Shown here in pieces: positions 1 to 7,742 of a stretch of 64,000 nucleotides of DNA (position 1 is the stretch's first letter; each line of letters starts with the position of its first letter). Location: the NCBI RefSeq assembly GCF_001724135.1, contig NZ_MEDS01000023.1:30786-94785 (forward strand), in the 5' to 3' direction. The stretch is from Comamonas sp. SCN 65-56 (GTDB lineage: Bacteria > Pseudomonadota > Gammaproteobacteria > Burkholderiales > Burkholderiaceae_C). A program made the position numbers and the translations under genes. Below the pieces are notes generated by a model, which did not search any database, was not told the DNA's origin, and saw only the letters and a program-made list of their open reading frames with translations.

Positions 1-1146
1 CGCCAGCAACTCACCCACCGGCAGCGGCGTGAAGTCCGGCTGCGCGGCGCCAAAGGCTTCGGCGATGGCTTCGTTTTCTTCGGCCAGCAGGCTGCAGGTG
101 GCGTAGACCAGGCGCCCGCCGGATTTCAGCAGACGCGCGCTGCTCGCCAGGATGGCGGCCTGCTTGATGGCGAGCTCTTGCAGGGCCTGCGGCGACTGGC
201 GCCATTTCAAATCAGGGTTGCGCCTGAGCGTTCCCAGACCGGAGCAGGGCGCGTCCACCAGCACCCGGTCGATCTTGCCGGCCAGGCGCTTGATGCGCTC
301 GTCGCGCTCATGCGCAATCGCCGCCGGATGCACGTTGGACAGGCCCGAGCGCGCCAGGCGCGGTTTCAAGGCATCCAGCCGGTGCGCGGACACATCAAAC
401 GCGTACAGCCGCCCGGTGCTGCGCATGCTGGCGCCTATGGCCAGCGTCTTGCCGCCGGCGCCGGCGCAGAAATCGACCACCATTTCCCCGCGTTTGGCGT
501 CCAGCAGCAGCGCCAGCAATTGCGAGCCCTCGTCCTGCACCTCGATGGCGCCGTCGGTGAAGAGCGCCAGCTTGTTCAGCGCCGGCTTGCCCTGCACGCG
601 CAGGCCCCAGGGGGAATACGGTGCTTCTTCCGATTTGATAGCTGCTTGTGCAAGCTGGTCCTGCGCTGCAGGCCGTTTCAGCTTCAAGGTATTGACCCGC
701 AGGTCGAGCGGCGCAGGCGCCAGCAGGCTGTCGCACAGAGGCCAGAAGTCTGCGCCGGTTTGCGCCTTGAGCCGCTCGGCCAGCCAGGGGGGCAGATTGT
801 GGCGCTCGGGCTCGAACCATTCCTCGGGTTGCACGGCGTTGCAGCCATCCAGCCAATCCGATTCCTGCGCCGACAGCGCGCCCTGCAGAAAGCCGCGCAC
901 GCCGGCGAACCCGAGGATGGCCAGGCGCCGCTCACGCGGGCCCGAGCCGGAACGCGCCAGGCGTTCGAACTGCAGCTTGCGCCGCAGCACGGTGTAGGTG
1001 GTTTCGGCCAGCGTGCCGCGCTCGCGCGGGCCCAGGTGCCGGTGCTCGCGAAAAAAGCGCGAGACCACGGCGTCGGCCGGGTGTTCAAAGGTGAGGACTT
1101 GCCGCAGCAGATCGCTGCAGGCTTCGAGCAGGGCTTGGGGGTGCAT
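1..1146 (-). CDS. RsmB/NOP-family rRNA cytosine-C5 methyltransferase (3' end cut by window)
   Basis: A SAM-dependent enzyme that methylates cytosine C5 in rRNA. The reading frame runs from ATG at 1146 to the window edge without a stop, so 382 residues are visible and the C-terminus is missing. Motif I VDFCAGAGGKT lies at residues 224-234, the DAPCSGLGT loop carries one catalytic cysteine at C301, and YATCS carries the other at C351. This double-cysteine pattern is diagnostic of the RsmB/NOL1 family; whether it is RsmB itself (C967 of 16S rRNA) I cannot tell. It starts 53 bp after the purN stop on the same strand, so co-transcription is likely. Residues about 156-172 come from an inserted dispersed repeat read in frame. 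Confidence 0.9.
   Translation of the reverse strand, partial: MHPQALLEACSDLLRQVLTFEHPADAVVSRFFREHRHLGPRERGTLAETTYTVLRRKLQFERLARSGSGPRERRLAILGFAGVRGFLQGALSAQESDWLDGCNAVQPEEWFEPERHNLPPWLAERLKAQTGADFWPLCDSLLAPAPLDLRVNTLKLKRPAAQDQLAQAAIKSEEAPYSPWGLRVQGKPALNKLALFTDGAIEVQDEGSQLLALLLDAKRGEMVVDFCAGAGGKTLAIGASMRSTGRLYAFDVSAHRLDALKPRLARSGLSNVHPAAIAHERDERIKRLAGKIDRVLVDAPCSGLGTLRRNPDLKWRQSPQALQELAIKQAAILASSARLLKSGGRLVYATCSLLAEENEAIAEAFGAAQPDFTPLPVGELLA
632..680 (+). repeat. dispersed palindromic repeat, copy A (inside methyltransferase gene)
   Basis: Contains TTTGATAGCTGC on the left and TGCGCTGCAGGCCGTTT on the right. The host gene reads the opposite strand through it as a peptide of the form R-P-A-A-Q-D-Q-L-A-Q-A-A-I-K, with no stop codon. 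Confidence 0.75.
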
Positions 1147-1159
1147 GGCTTGTCAGTTC

Positions 1160-1206
1160 AATCAGGCGTTAGCGCAAGCGAGGTATGCGCCGACAGCTAT
1201 CAATGT
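1160..1206 (-). repeat. dispersed palindromic repeat, copy B (end of purN)
   Basis: On the minus strand it reads TTGATAGCTGTCGGCGC followed by a GCGCTAA arm. The TGATAG of its left arm supplies two consecutive in-frame stops to purN. It then fills most of the gap to the methyltransferase gene. Confidence 0.7.
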
Positions 1207-1781
1207 GAGAGAAATTGGGCGATGGCACGGGGATAGATCAGGTGCTCCTGCGTGAGCACGCGCGCGGCGAGCATATCGGCGCTGTCGCCCGCCAGGATGG
1301 GCACGACGGCCTGATCGACGATGGGTCCCACGTCCAGTTCCGCCGTCACCTGGTGCACCGTGCAGCCGGCAAACTTGCAGCCCGCATCGATGGCGCGCTG
1401 ATGCGTGTGCAGGCCGGGGAAGGCCGGCAGCAGCGAGGGGTGGATGTTGAGCAGCCGCCCGGCGTAATGCGCCACGAAGCCGGGGGTGAGAATACGCATG
1501 AAGCCCGCGAGCACGACCAGGGCCGGTTGATGGACATCGATGCGCTGCATGAGCGCGGCGTCGAACGTCTCGCGGCTGGTGAACGCCTGGTGGTCCAGCA
1601 CGCCAGTGGCGATGCCGTGATCCTGCGCGAACGCCAGGCCCTTGGCATCTGCCCGGTTGCTCAAGACCGCGGCGACGCGGGCATCCAGGCGCGCCGCCCA
1701 GTTCTGTTGCGCCGCGCTGCGCACGATGGCCGCCATGTTGGAGCCGGTGCCAGAGATGAGAATCACGATGTTTTTTGTCAC
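1200..1781 (-). CDS. purN: phosphoribosylglycinamide formyltransferase (GAR transformylase)
   Basis: Transfers a formyl group from 10-formyl-tetrahydrofolate to GAR in purine synthesis; cytosolic, 193 aa, normal length. The N-terminal ISGTGSN loop binds the phosphate of [23 protein letters not shown] holds the catalytic Asn and His, and the ELDVGPI segment holds the catalytic Asp. The start is the GTG at 1781, because the conserved [10 protein letters not shown] begins right there and no closer ATG exists. The gene is divergent from yceH with only 18 bp between the starts. No good Shine-Dalgarno precedes the GTG, but an extended -10 does, so the message may be leaderless. The stop TGA is followed at once by TAG, both from repeat copy B. 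Confidence 0.95.
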   Translation of the reverse strand: MTKNIVILISGTGSNMAAIVRSAAQQNWAARLDARVAAVLSNRADAKGLAFAQDHGIATGVLDHQAFTSRETFDAALMQRIDVHQPALVVLAGFMRILTPGFVAHYAGRLLNIHPSLLPAFPGLHTHQRAIDAGCKFAGCTVHQVTAELDVGPIVDQAVVPILAGDSADMLAARVLTQEHLIYPRAIAQFLSH

Positions 1782-1796
1782 TCCAGGATTATCCCA
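1781..1796 (-). promoter_or_regulatory. candidate extended -10 promoter giving a leaderless purN transcript
   Basis: Read on the minus strand, TGGGATAAT (1796 to 1788) is a TGn extended -10 followed by GATAAT. The expected start of transcription, 6-7 bases downstream, falls on the G of the purN GTG at 1781. There is no clear -35 (CGCGGA at 17 bp spacing), which extended -10 promoters can tolerate. Inferred from sequence only. Confidence 0.4.
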
Positions 1797-1799
1797 GCC

Positions 1800-2465
1800 A
1801 TGCCCTTCGATCCGCGCCTGCAGCCCCTGTCCGCCACCGAGGCCCGCGTGCTTGCCACGCTGCTGGAGAAATCCCGCACCGTGCCCGACAGCTATCCGCT
1901 GACCCTGAACAGCCTGGTGCTGGGCTGCAACCAGAAGACCAGCCGCGAGCCTGTGATGCAGCTGACCGACGCCGAGGTGCAGCAGGCGCTGGATGCGCTG
2001 CGCCAACGGGCGCTGGTGGTGGAAATCGGCGGCGCGCGCGTGGCGCGCTGGGAGCACAACTTCAGCCGCGGCATCGGCGTGCCCGACCAGTCCGCGGCGC
2101 TGCTGGGCCTGCTGCTGCTGCGCGGCCCGCAGACTGCCGCCGAGCTGCGTCTGAACGCCGAGCGCTGGCACCGCTTTGCCGATACCTCGTCGGTCGAGGC
2201 CTTTCTGCAGGAGCTGGCCGAGCGCAGCGATGAAAAAGGCGGGCCGCTGGTGCTGCTGCTGCCGCGCGCCCCGGGCGCGCGCGAACCGCGCTGGGCGCAG
2301 TTGCTTTGCGGGCCGGTGGATGTGCAGGCGCTGGCAGCGGCGCAACCCGCGGCGCGCAGCGGTGATGGGCTGGAGCAGCGCGTGCAGGCGCTGGAGATGC
2401 AGGTGGCGCAGCTTGGCGAACAGGTGCGCCAGCTGTGCGCGCAGCTCGGGCTCACGCCTGAGTGA
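1800..2465 (+). CDS. yceH: YceH family protein (UPF0502/DUF480)
   Basis: 221 aa, a conserved proteobacterial family built from two winged-helix-like domains whose biochemical role is not settled. The opening [20 protein letters not shown] and the [17 protein letters not shown] segment are the family signature. The C-terminus (about 190-221) is a short heptad-like helix, [21 protein letters not shown], suggesting a coiled coil. The ATG at 1800 is chosen because the conserved N-terminus begins just after it; AGGA at 1785-1788 is a rather distant ribosome site. Divergent from purN. Confidence 0.85.
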   Translation: MPFDPRLQPLSATEARVLATLLEKSRTVPDSYPLTLNSLVLGCNQKTSREPVMQLTDAEVQQALDALRQRALVVEIGGARVARWEHNFSRGIGVPDQSAALLGLLLLRGPQTAAELRLNAERWHRFADTSSVEAFLQELAERSDEKGGPLVLLLPRAPGAREPRWAQLLCGPVDVQALAAAQPAARSGDGLEQRVQALEMQVAQLGEQVRQLCAQLGLTPE

Positions 2466-2482
2466 ATGAGGGCAGGGCGAGC

Positions 2483-2506
2483 CGCCTGTCCTGCTGTTGA
2501 CAGGCG
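2483..2506 (+). terminator. hairpin after yceH, possible terminator
   Basis: CGCCTGTC (2483-2490) pairs perfectly with GACAGGCG (2499-2506) around an 8-nt loop, 18 bp after the yceH stop. There is no T tract, so it may be a weak or Rho-assisted terminator. The same bases include TTGACA at 2497-2502, a possible -35 for the next gene without a well-spaced -10. Confidence 0.4.
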
Positions 2507-2552
2507 CCTGCCCTGGCGCGTGCTACAACGCCCGCAGCAAAGGAGATTCCCC

Positions 2553-3734
2553 ATGGATCTGGCATTCACGCCCGAAGAACAGGCCTTCCGCGAAGAGGTG
2601 CACCGCTGGGTGCGCGCCCACCTGCCGCCGGAGATTTCGCACAAGGTGCACAACGCCCTGCGCTTGACGCGCGACGACATGCAGGGCTGGGCAAAAATCC
2701 TCGGCAAAAAGGGCTGGCTTGGCTACGGCTGGCCCAAGGAATTTGGCGGCCCGGGCTGGAGCGCGGTGCAAAAACACCTGTTCGAAGAGGAATGCGCGCT
2801 GGCCGGCGCGCCGCGCATCGTGCCGTTTGGCCCGGTGATGGTGGCGCCGGTCATCATGGCGTTCGGTTCGCCCGAGCAGCAGCGTCGTTTTCTGCCCGGC
2901 ATCGCCAGCGGCGAGGTCTGGTGGAGCCAGGGCTATTCCGAGCCGGGTTCGGGCTCGGACCTGGCCAGCCTCAAGACCCGCGCCGTGCGCCAGGGCGACA
3001 AGTACATCGTCAACGGCCAGAAGACCTGGACCACGCTGGGCCAGTACGGCGAGTGGATGTTCAACCTGGTGCGCACCTCTACCGAGGGCAAGCCGCAGAC
3101 CGGCATCTCGTTCCTGCTGCTGGACATGAAGAGCCCGGGCGTGACAGTGCGCCCGATCCGGCTGCTGGACGGCGAGTGCGAAGTCAACGAGGTGTTTTTC
3201 GACAACGTCGAAGTGCCGGCGGAGAACCTCATCGGCGAGGAAAACAAGGGCTGGAACTACGCCAAGCACTTGCTCAGCCACGAGCGCACCAACATTGCCG
3301 ATGTCAACCGCAGCAAGCGCGAGCTGGAGCGCCTCAAGCGCATCGCGCAGCGCGAAGGCTTGTGGGATGACCTGCGGTTTCGCGACCAGATAGCTCTGCT
3401 GGAGGTCGACATCGTCGCGCTGGAAATGATGGTGCTGCGCGTGCTGGCGGCGCAAAAAAGCGGCAAGAACCCGCTGGATATCGCCGGCCTGCTCAAGATC
3501 CGCGGCAGCGAGATTCAGCAGCGCTACAGCGAGCTGATGATGCTGGCCGCCGGGCCGTTTGCGCTGCCGCTCATCCACGAGGCGATGGAAGCCGGCTGGC
3601 AGGGCGACTTCCCGGGCGGCGATGTGGCGCTGGCGCCACTCGCTTCCACCTATTTCAATCTGCGCAAGACGACGATCTACGGTGGCAGCAACGAGGTGCA
3701 GCGCAATATCGTCGCCCAGACGGTGCTGGGTTGA
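2553..3734 (+). CDS. acyl-CoA dehydrogenase, large (probably catalytic) subunit of a heteromer
   Basis: FAD-dependent alpha,beta-dehydrogenation of an acyl-CoA; 393 aa, normal for the family. ATG at 2553 follows an AAAGGAG site (2539-2545). The flavin/substrate segment WWSQGYSEPGSGSDLASL and the C-terminal YGGSNEVQRNIVAQTVLG are clear. That last motif is normally YEGT, whose Glu is the base in medium-chain enzymes; here it is Gly. Instead E244, in LLSHERTN, sits where heteromeric sterol-type and isovaleryl-type enzymes place their base. The gene is 12 bp from a second, divergent paralogue, as in pimC/pimD-like and FadE28/29-like pairs. The substrate is unknown; dicarboxylyl-CoA or long/branched acyl-CoA is a guess from family resemblance. 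Confidence 0.88.
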   Translation: MDLAFTPEEQAFREEVHRWVRAHLPPEISHKVHNALRLTRDDMQGWAKILGKKGWLGYGWPKEFGGPGWSAVQKHLFEEECALAGAPRIVPFGPVMVAPVIMAFGSPEQQRRFLPGIASGEVWWSQGYSEPGSGSDLASLKTRAVRQGDKYIVNGQKTWTTLGQYGEWMFNLVRTSTEGKPQTGISFLLLDMKSPGVTVRPIRLLDGECEVNEVFFDNVEVPAENLIGEENKGWNYAKHLLSHERTNIADVNRSKRELERLKRIAQREGLWDDLRFRDQIALLEVDIVALEMMVLRVLAAQKSGKNPLDIAGLLKIRGSEIQQRYSELMMLAAGPFALPLIHEAMEAGWQGDFPGGDVALAPLASTYFNLRKTTIYGGSNEVQRNIVAQTVLG

Positions 3735-3746
3735 GAGGAGGCAGAA

Positions 3747-4862
3747 ATGGATTTCGATTTTTCCGAAGACCAGGAACAACTGCGCGACGCGGTGCGCCGC
3801 TGGGTGGAGAAGGCCTACGGCTTCGAGCGCCGCCGCGCCATCGTCGCCGCCGGCGGTTTTGACCGCAAGGCCTGGGGCGAACTGGCCGAACTGGGATTGA
3901 CCGCACTCACCGTGCCGGAGGCGCACGGCGGCCTGGGCCAGGGCGCGGTCGACGCGATGGTGGTGATGGAAGAACTGGGCCGCGGCATCGTGCTCGAGCC
4001 GCTGGCGCAGAGCGTGATCGCAGCGCGTGTGCTGGCCGATTTCGCGCCGGCCGCGCTGCAGGCCCGATGGCTGCCGCGCATCGCCAGTGGCGAGACGCTG
4101 ATGGTGCTGGCGCAGCAGGAGAAACGGGCACGCTACCGGCTCGATGTTTGCGAGGCAAAAGCCACTCAAGCGCAAGGTGGACATGCACTGGCAGCTCATA
4201 AAAGCATAGTCCCTGCCGCCGACCACGCCGATGCCTGGCTGGTGCCCGCGCAGCTCGATGGCGGCATCGCCCTGTTCCTCGTCGAAAAAGGCGCGAGCGG
4301 CGTGCAGACGCAGGGCTACGGCCTGCAGGACGGTGGCCGAGCCGCCGAGCTGCGGCTGGCCGACACACCGGCCACGCTGGTCACCAAAGACGGTCTTGAG
4401 GCGCTGGAGCTGGCGCAGGACATTGGCATAGCCGCCACCTGCGCCTACGCCGTCGGCGTGATGGATCAGACCTTGGCGGTGACGGTGGACTACATGAACC
4501 AGCGCAAGCAGTTCGGTGTTGCCATCGCCAGCTTTCAGGCGCTGCGCCACCGCATGGCCGACATGAAGATGCAACTGGAACTGGCGCGCTCGATGAGCTA
4601 CTACGCCAGCCTGAAGCTGGGTGCACCGACGGGCGAGCGCCGCCAGGCGCTGTCACGCGCCAAGGTGCAGCTGGGTCAGGCCATGCGCTTCGTCGGCCAG
4701 CAGGCCGTGCAATTGCATGGCGGCATAGGCGTGACCGACGAATACATAGCCAGCCACTACTTCAAGTCGCTCACGCAACTCGAACTGAGCTGGGGCGACA
4801 CACTGCACCACCTGGGCGAGGTCTCGAGCCGGATGCAGGAGACGGCCGGCGTGTTTGCCTGA
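3747..4862 (+). CDS. acyl-CoA dehydrogenase, small (probably non-catalytic) subunit
   Basis: 371 aa paralogue, start ATG at 3747 after GAGAGGAGG. The N-terminal helical domain (DFSEDQEQLRDAVRRWVEKA), a poorly conserved middle domain and a C-terminal helical domain (NQRKQFGVAIASFQALRHRM, then LHGGIGVTDEY) are all present. There is no YEGT-type glutamate and no recognisable substitute, so this is likely the structural/FAD-sharing partner of the preceding gene. Residues about 137-153 (EAKATQAQGGHALAAHKS) are encoded by an inserted dispersed repeat in the weakly conserved middle domain. Co-transcribed with the large subunit. Confidence 0.85.
   Translation: MDFDFSEDQEQLRDAVRRWVEKAYGFERRRAIVAAGGFDRKAWGELAELGLTALTVPEAHGGLGQGAVDAMVVMEELGRGIVLEPLAQSVIAARVLADFAPAALQARWLPRIASGETLMVLAQQEKRARYRLDVCEAKATQAQGGHALAAHKSIVPAADHADAWLVPAQLDGGIALFLVEKGASGVQTQGYGLQDGGRAAELRLADTPATLVTKDGLEALELAQDIGIAATCAYAVGVMDQTLAVTVDYMNQRKQFGVAIASFQALRHRMADMKMQLELARSMSYYASLKLGAPTGERRQALSRAKVQLGQAMRFVGQQAVQLHGGIGVTDEYIASHYFKSLTQLELSWGDTLHHLGEVSSRMQETAGVFA
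4154..4206 (-). repeat. dispersed palindromic repeat, copy C (inside acyl-CoA dehydrogenase)
   Basis: The host strand reads GGCAAAAGCC, then CAAGCGCAAGG, then CACTGGCAGCTCATAAAAG: the reverse orientation of the consensus. It is translated as E-A-K-A-T-Q-A-Q-G-G-H-A-L-A-A-H-K. Confidence 0.7.
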
Positions 4863-4961
4863 AACCGTAGGGCACTAGTGATCCGGCCTTTACCGGAATG
4901 GCGCGAAGCCGCTGCTTTGCAGTCGGTCGCACAGTGGCTGGGCTGCAATGGAGGTGATGCG

Positions 4962-5498
4962 ATGGATCAGGCTGTGCGTGGCGTGTTGGTGCTGCTGTTG
5001 ATGTTTGGCAGCGCCGGAGGGGCGCTGGCGATCAACAAGTGCGTTGGCGCTGGTGGCAAAGTCTCGTACCAAGAGGCCGCATGCGCGGGCGCTGGAGGCG
5101 CGATAGAGATCAAGCCCGCCCGTGGCGTGGACGCACCGACACCAGTGCCAGCACAGACGCCGGCACAGGCTGATGCAGCCACGCCGACCGCTGCCAAGCC
5201 GAAGGAAGGCCCGTTTGGCGCCAGCTACCAGCGGCGATTTTTCCTGGAAAACCGTGGCGTGCCTGATGCGCGCGCGGCGACGCAATACAACAAGCTGGAG
5301 TGCGAGCGCAAACTCAAGAAGCTGGAAGCCGACAAAGCCGGTGCCAGAAACAACTTGGCAGGCGCCACCTACCTGCAATCATTGGCGGCAACCATGCAAG
5401 CCGAAGCCACCATGTGCGACATGCGCGCGCGTGAGCTGCAGACGCGCCAGCAGGAGCTGGAAAGAGAGTTGCGCGAACTGCAGGCGCAGCAACCGTAG
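4962..5498 (+). CDS. DUF4124-type exported protein
   Basis: 178 aa, function unknown. Residues 1-23 (ending FGSAGGALA) form a signal peptide. The next stretch, INKCVGAGGKVSYQEAACA, has the spaced Cys pair and K-x-x-YQ-x-x-C layout of DUF4124, a common small periplasmic domain of betaproteobacteria. The middle is Pro/Thr/Ala rich, and the C-terminal third (ELQTRQQELERELRELQAQQ) is a predicted coiled coil. ATG at 4962 is chosen because GGAGGTG sits at 4950-4956 and the signal peptide starts there. No operon partner. Confidence 0.7.
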   Translation: MDQAVRGVLVLLLMFGSAGGALAINKCVGAGGKVSYQEAACAGAGGAIEIKPARGVDAPTPVPAQTPAQADAATPTAAKPKEGPFGASYQRRFFLENRGVPDARAATQYNKLECERKLKKLEADKAGARNNLAGATYLQSLAATMQAEATMCDMRARELQTRQQELERELRELQAQQP

Positions 5499-5562
5499 CG
5501 GTTAAAGACCCAACGGCGGACGCCACGCCATCCAAAGCGCATCCACCGCGCAAAACGATATC

Positions 5563-5600
5563 AAAGGGTAAAATAGGTTTATTGGGAGTATTTACCCTTT
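5563..5600. promoter_or_regulatory. inverted-repeat operator and -10 in front of the toxin-antitoxin genes
   Basis: AAAGGGTAAA (5563-5572) and TTTACCCTTT (5591-5600) are perfect 10-bp inverted arms separated by 18 bp. TAAAAT at 5569-5574 overlaps the first arm and resembles a -10. Phd-family antitoxins normally repress their own promoter through such sites, so this is the likely autoregulatory operator. Confidence 0.6.
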
Positions 5601-5625
5601 TTTGGCTTTTTCTTGGAGGTGTTCG

Positions 5626-5988
5626 ATGTCCGCAGCGACTGCTTTGGCCCCGATGGCCTTCCCCGCGCTGGCGCGCACGCCCGCATCCGATGTCAAAAAG
5701 CTGGGCTGGCGTGGCGTGATGCGCGTGGTGGGGCAGGATGGCGCGGTGGTGGTGACCAACCACGATCGTCCCGAGGCGGTGATTCTCTCCACGCAGGAGT
5801 ATCAGCGTTTGCTGCAAGCCGCCGAGTCCGCCCGCGCACGGCAGGACGATGCGCTGCAGGCATTGCGCCAGCGGTTCGACGAGCGGCTTGCGGGCCTGCG
5901 TGCCACCGATGCCGGAGAGCGTCTGCGGGACGTTCTGGCGCAGCCGGCGATACTTGCGGGCCAGGTCAGAGTTGGTCAGACGCACTGA
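5626..5988 (+). CDS. Phd/YefM-family antitoxin
   Basis: 120 aa. The segment DGAVVVTNHDRPEAVILSTQ followed by EYQRLLQAAES is the Phd/YefM DNA-binding fold, in which the two-strand hairpin ends in a V-(I/L)-(L/I)-S-x-x-E-Y-x-x-L helix. The remaining, Arg-rich C-terminal half would wrap and inhibit the toxin. Start ATG at 5626 has a good TTGGAGGTG site at 5614-5622. It lies immediately upstream of a zeta-type kinase gene and behind a 10-bp inverted-repeat operator, which fits a toxin-antitoxin operon. Confidence 0.75.
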   Translation: MSAATALAPMAFPALARTPASDVKKLGWRGVMRVVGQDGAVVVTNHDRPEAVILSTQEYQRLLQAAESARARQDDALQALRQRFDERLAGLRATDAGERLRDVLAQPAILAGQVRVGQTH

Positions 5989-6000
5989 TTTCGAAATCTC

Positions 6001-6050
6001 TTTTTTTGATAGCTTCCAGCGCTTGTCAGTAAAGCGCTGCAGCTGTTTTT
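6001..6050 (+). repeat. dispersed palindromic repeat, copy D (between antitoxin and toxin)
   Basis: One of the best copies: TTTGATAGCTTCCAGCGCTT, a short loop, then AAAGCGCTGCAGCTGTTTTT. The arms AGCT..CAGCGCTT and AAGCGCTG.AGCT form a strong hairpin. It fills the whole space between the antitoxin stop and the toxin start. Confidence 0.85.
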
Positions 6051-6057
6051 GATCCGA

Positions 6058-6693
6058 ATGTCCCGGCCCGTCATCTATGTGCTCGCTGGCGTCAATGGCG
6101 CCGGCAAGAGCTCGATCGGCGGGCATTTGCTCACGCGTGCGGGGCTGGCCTGGTTCAACCCCGACGCGTTTGCGCGCGAGTGGTTGGCGACGGGCATGAC
6201 CGATCAGACCGAGGCCAACGCGGTGGCCTGGAACGAGGGCATGCGCCGGCTCGACGAGGCCATTGCCGAGGGGCGCAGCCATGCGCTGGAAACCACGCTG
6301 GGCGGCGCGAGCATGACCGCACGGCTGCGCGAGGCCAGCCGTACGCACGATGTGTTGATCTGGTTTTGCGGCCTGGCGACGCCCGAGCTGCACCTGAGGC
6401 GCGTGCGCAAGCGCGTGGCAGCCGGGGGCCACGATATCCCGGAAGTCAAGATCCGCGAGCGCTGGACGGCGTCGATCGCCCATCTGATCGCCCTGCTGCC
6501 CCATCTGGCCGAGGTCCGCCTGTTTGACAACAGCGCCAGCGCCGCGCCGGGCGAGGTGGTGCCCGACCCGCTGCCGGTGGCGGTGTTCCGCGAGGGGAAG
6601 CTCATCTGGCCGTTGTCCGACGACCTGGAGCAACTGGCCCGCACGCCCGATTGGGCCAAGCCGGTGCTGGAGGCGGGGCTGCCCGCCCGGTGA
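6058..6693 (+). CDS. zeta-toxin-type P-loop kinase
   Basis: 211 aa. Walker A GVNGAGKSS at residues 11-19 directly follows the first beta strand, the FNPDAFA segment carries an Asp at 36 expected to act on the substrate, and HALETTLGG (about 78-86) matches the zeta E-T-T-L motif. Zeta toxins phosphorylate UDP-N-acetylglucosamine and block cell-wall synthesis; some relatives act on other small molecules. ATG at 6058 is preferred to an in-frame TTG at 6049. Neither has a Shine-Dalgarno, because repeat copy D occupies the leader, so toxin translation is probably weak. The classical epsilon antitoxin is absent; the upstream partner is Phd-like. It ends 1 bp from the convergent mmsB stop. Confidence 0.8.
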   Translation: MSRPVIYVLAGVNGAGKSSIGGHLLTRAGLAWFNPDAFAREWLATGMTDQTEANAVAWNEGMRRLDEAIAEGRSHALETTLGGASMTARLREASRTHDVLIWFCGLATPELHLRRVRKRVAAGGHDIPEVKIRERWTASIAHLIALLPHLAEVRLFDNSASAAPGEVVPDPLPVAVFREGKLIWPLSDDLEQLARTPDWAKPVLEAGLPAR

Positions 6694-6694
6694 T

Positions 6695-7591
6695 TCAGCT
6701 CTTCTTCTGCACCATCTTGATGATGCTGGAAAAATCTTCCCCGCCGTGTCCCGCCAGGCTGTGCGCGGCGTACAGCGCGCGCGCCAGACCGCCGAGCGGC
6801 GTCGAGGCGCGCGTGGCGGTGGCGTTCTCTTGCGACAGCCCCAGGTCCTTGAGCATCAGGTCGGTGCCAAACCCGCCTGCGTAGCCCTTGCTCGCCGGGG
6901 CGTTCTCGTGCACGCCGGGGTAGGGGTTGTATTTTTCCAGCGCCCAGTTGCCGCCCGAGCTGCGGCGCATGATTTCGGCCAGCACCTTGGGGTCCAGCCC
7001 GTTGGCCACGCCCAGGCTCATCGCCTCGCTGGTGCCGATCATCAAAATGCCGAGCAGCATGTTGTTGCAGATCTTGGCGGTCTGGCCCGCGCCGATGGCA
7101 CCGGCGTGGAAGATGTTGGCGCCCATTTTTTCGAGCACTGGGCGGGCGCGCTCCAGGTCGGCGTTCGAGCCGCCGACCATGAAGGTGAGCGTGCCGGCCA
7201 CCGCGCCGCCGACGCCGCCGGAGACTGGTGCGTCGATGAAGGCCAGGCCCGCAGCCTGCGCGGCCTTGGCGACTTTCTGGCTGGTGGCGGCGGCGATGGT
7301 TGAGCTGTCGATCACCAGCGTGCCTTGGGCGATGTGCGCCAGCAGTCCGCCGCTGCCGCCATGGCCCAGGTACAGGCCTTCGACGTGGTGGCTGGCGGGC
7401 AGCATGCTGATGACGACTTCCGCGCCCTTGACTGCCGCCTCGCTGCTAGCGGCAATCTGGACGCCTGCGGCCTTGGCGGTTTCGCAGGCGGCAGGGACGA
7501 GGTCAAAGGCCTGCACGTTGTGGCCGGCCTTGTGCAGGTTGATGGCCATCGGGCCGCCCATGTGACCCAGGCCGATGAAGGCGATTTGCAT
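6695..7591 (-). CDS. mmsB: 3-hydroxyisobutyrate dehydrogenase
   Basis: 298 aa. Oxidises 3-hydroxyisobutyrate to methylmalonate semialdehyde with NAD in valine degradation. The N-terminal IAFIGLGHMGGPMA is the Rossmann nucleotide loop, FIDAPVSGGVGGA is the substrate-binding signature, and GQTAKICNNMLLG carries the catalytic Lys. ATG at 7591 is preceded by AAGGAGA. It is the last gene of the mmsA - acyl-CoA dehydrogenase - mmsB series, separated from the dehydrogenase by an inverted G/C-rich repeat. The product feeds mmsA. Confidence 0.93.
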   Translation of the reverse strand: MQIAFIGLGHMGGPMAINLHKAGHNVQAFDLVPAACETAKAAGVQIAASSEAAVKGAEVVISMLPASHHVEGLYLGHGGSGGLLAHIAQGTLVIDSSTIAAATSQKVAKAAQAAGLAFIDAPVSGGVGGAVAGTLTFMVGGSNADLERARPVLEKMGANIFHAGAIGAGQTAKICNNMLLGILMIGTSEAMSLGVANGLDPKVLAEIMRRSSGGNWALEKYNPYPGVHENAPASKGYAGGFGTDLMLKDLGLSQENATATRASTPLGGLARALYAAHSLAGHGGEDFSSIIKMVQKKS

Positions 7592-7637
7592 GTGTTGTCT
7601 CCTTGAGTGAAGTGGTGGTGGTTAGGCTTTTGTCTTG

Positions 7638-7730
7638 CTCCTTCCCCCTCTGGGGGAAGGCGGGGATGGGGGCGGGCTTGTGCTGGCGCCGCTGGCCCCC
7701 ACCCCGACCCTCCCCCAGAGGGGGAGGGAG
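7638..7730. repeat. G/C-rich inverted repeat element 1 (REP-like)
   Basis: CTCCTTCCCCCTCTGGGGG near 7638 is mirrored by CCCCCAGAGGGGGAGGGAG near 7712-7730, with an inner GGGGATGGGGGC / GCCCCCACCCC pair. This is the widespread proteobacterial REP-like hairpin seen between genes. It lies between mmsB and the acyl-CoA dehydrogenase. Confidence 0.8.
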
Positions 7731-7742
7731 TTCTCTGTTACC

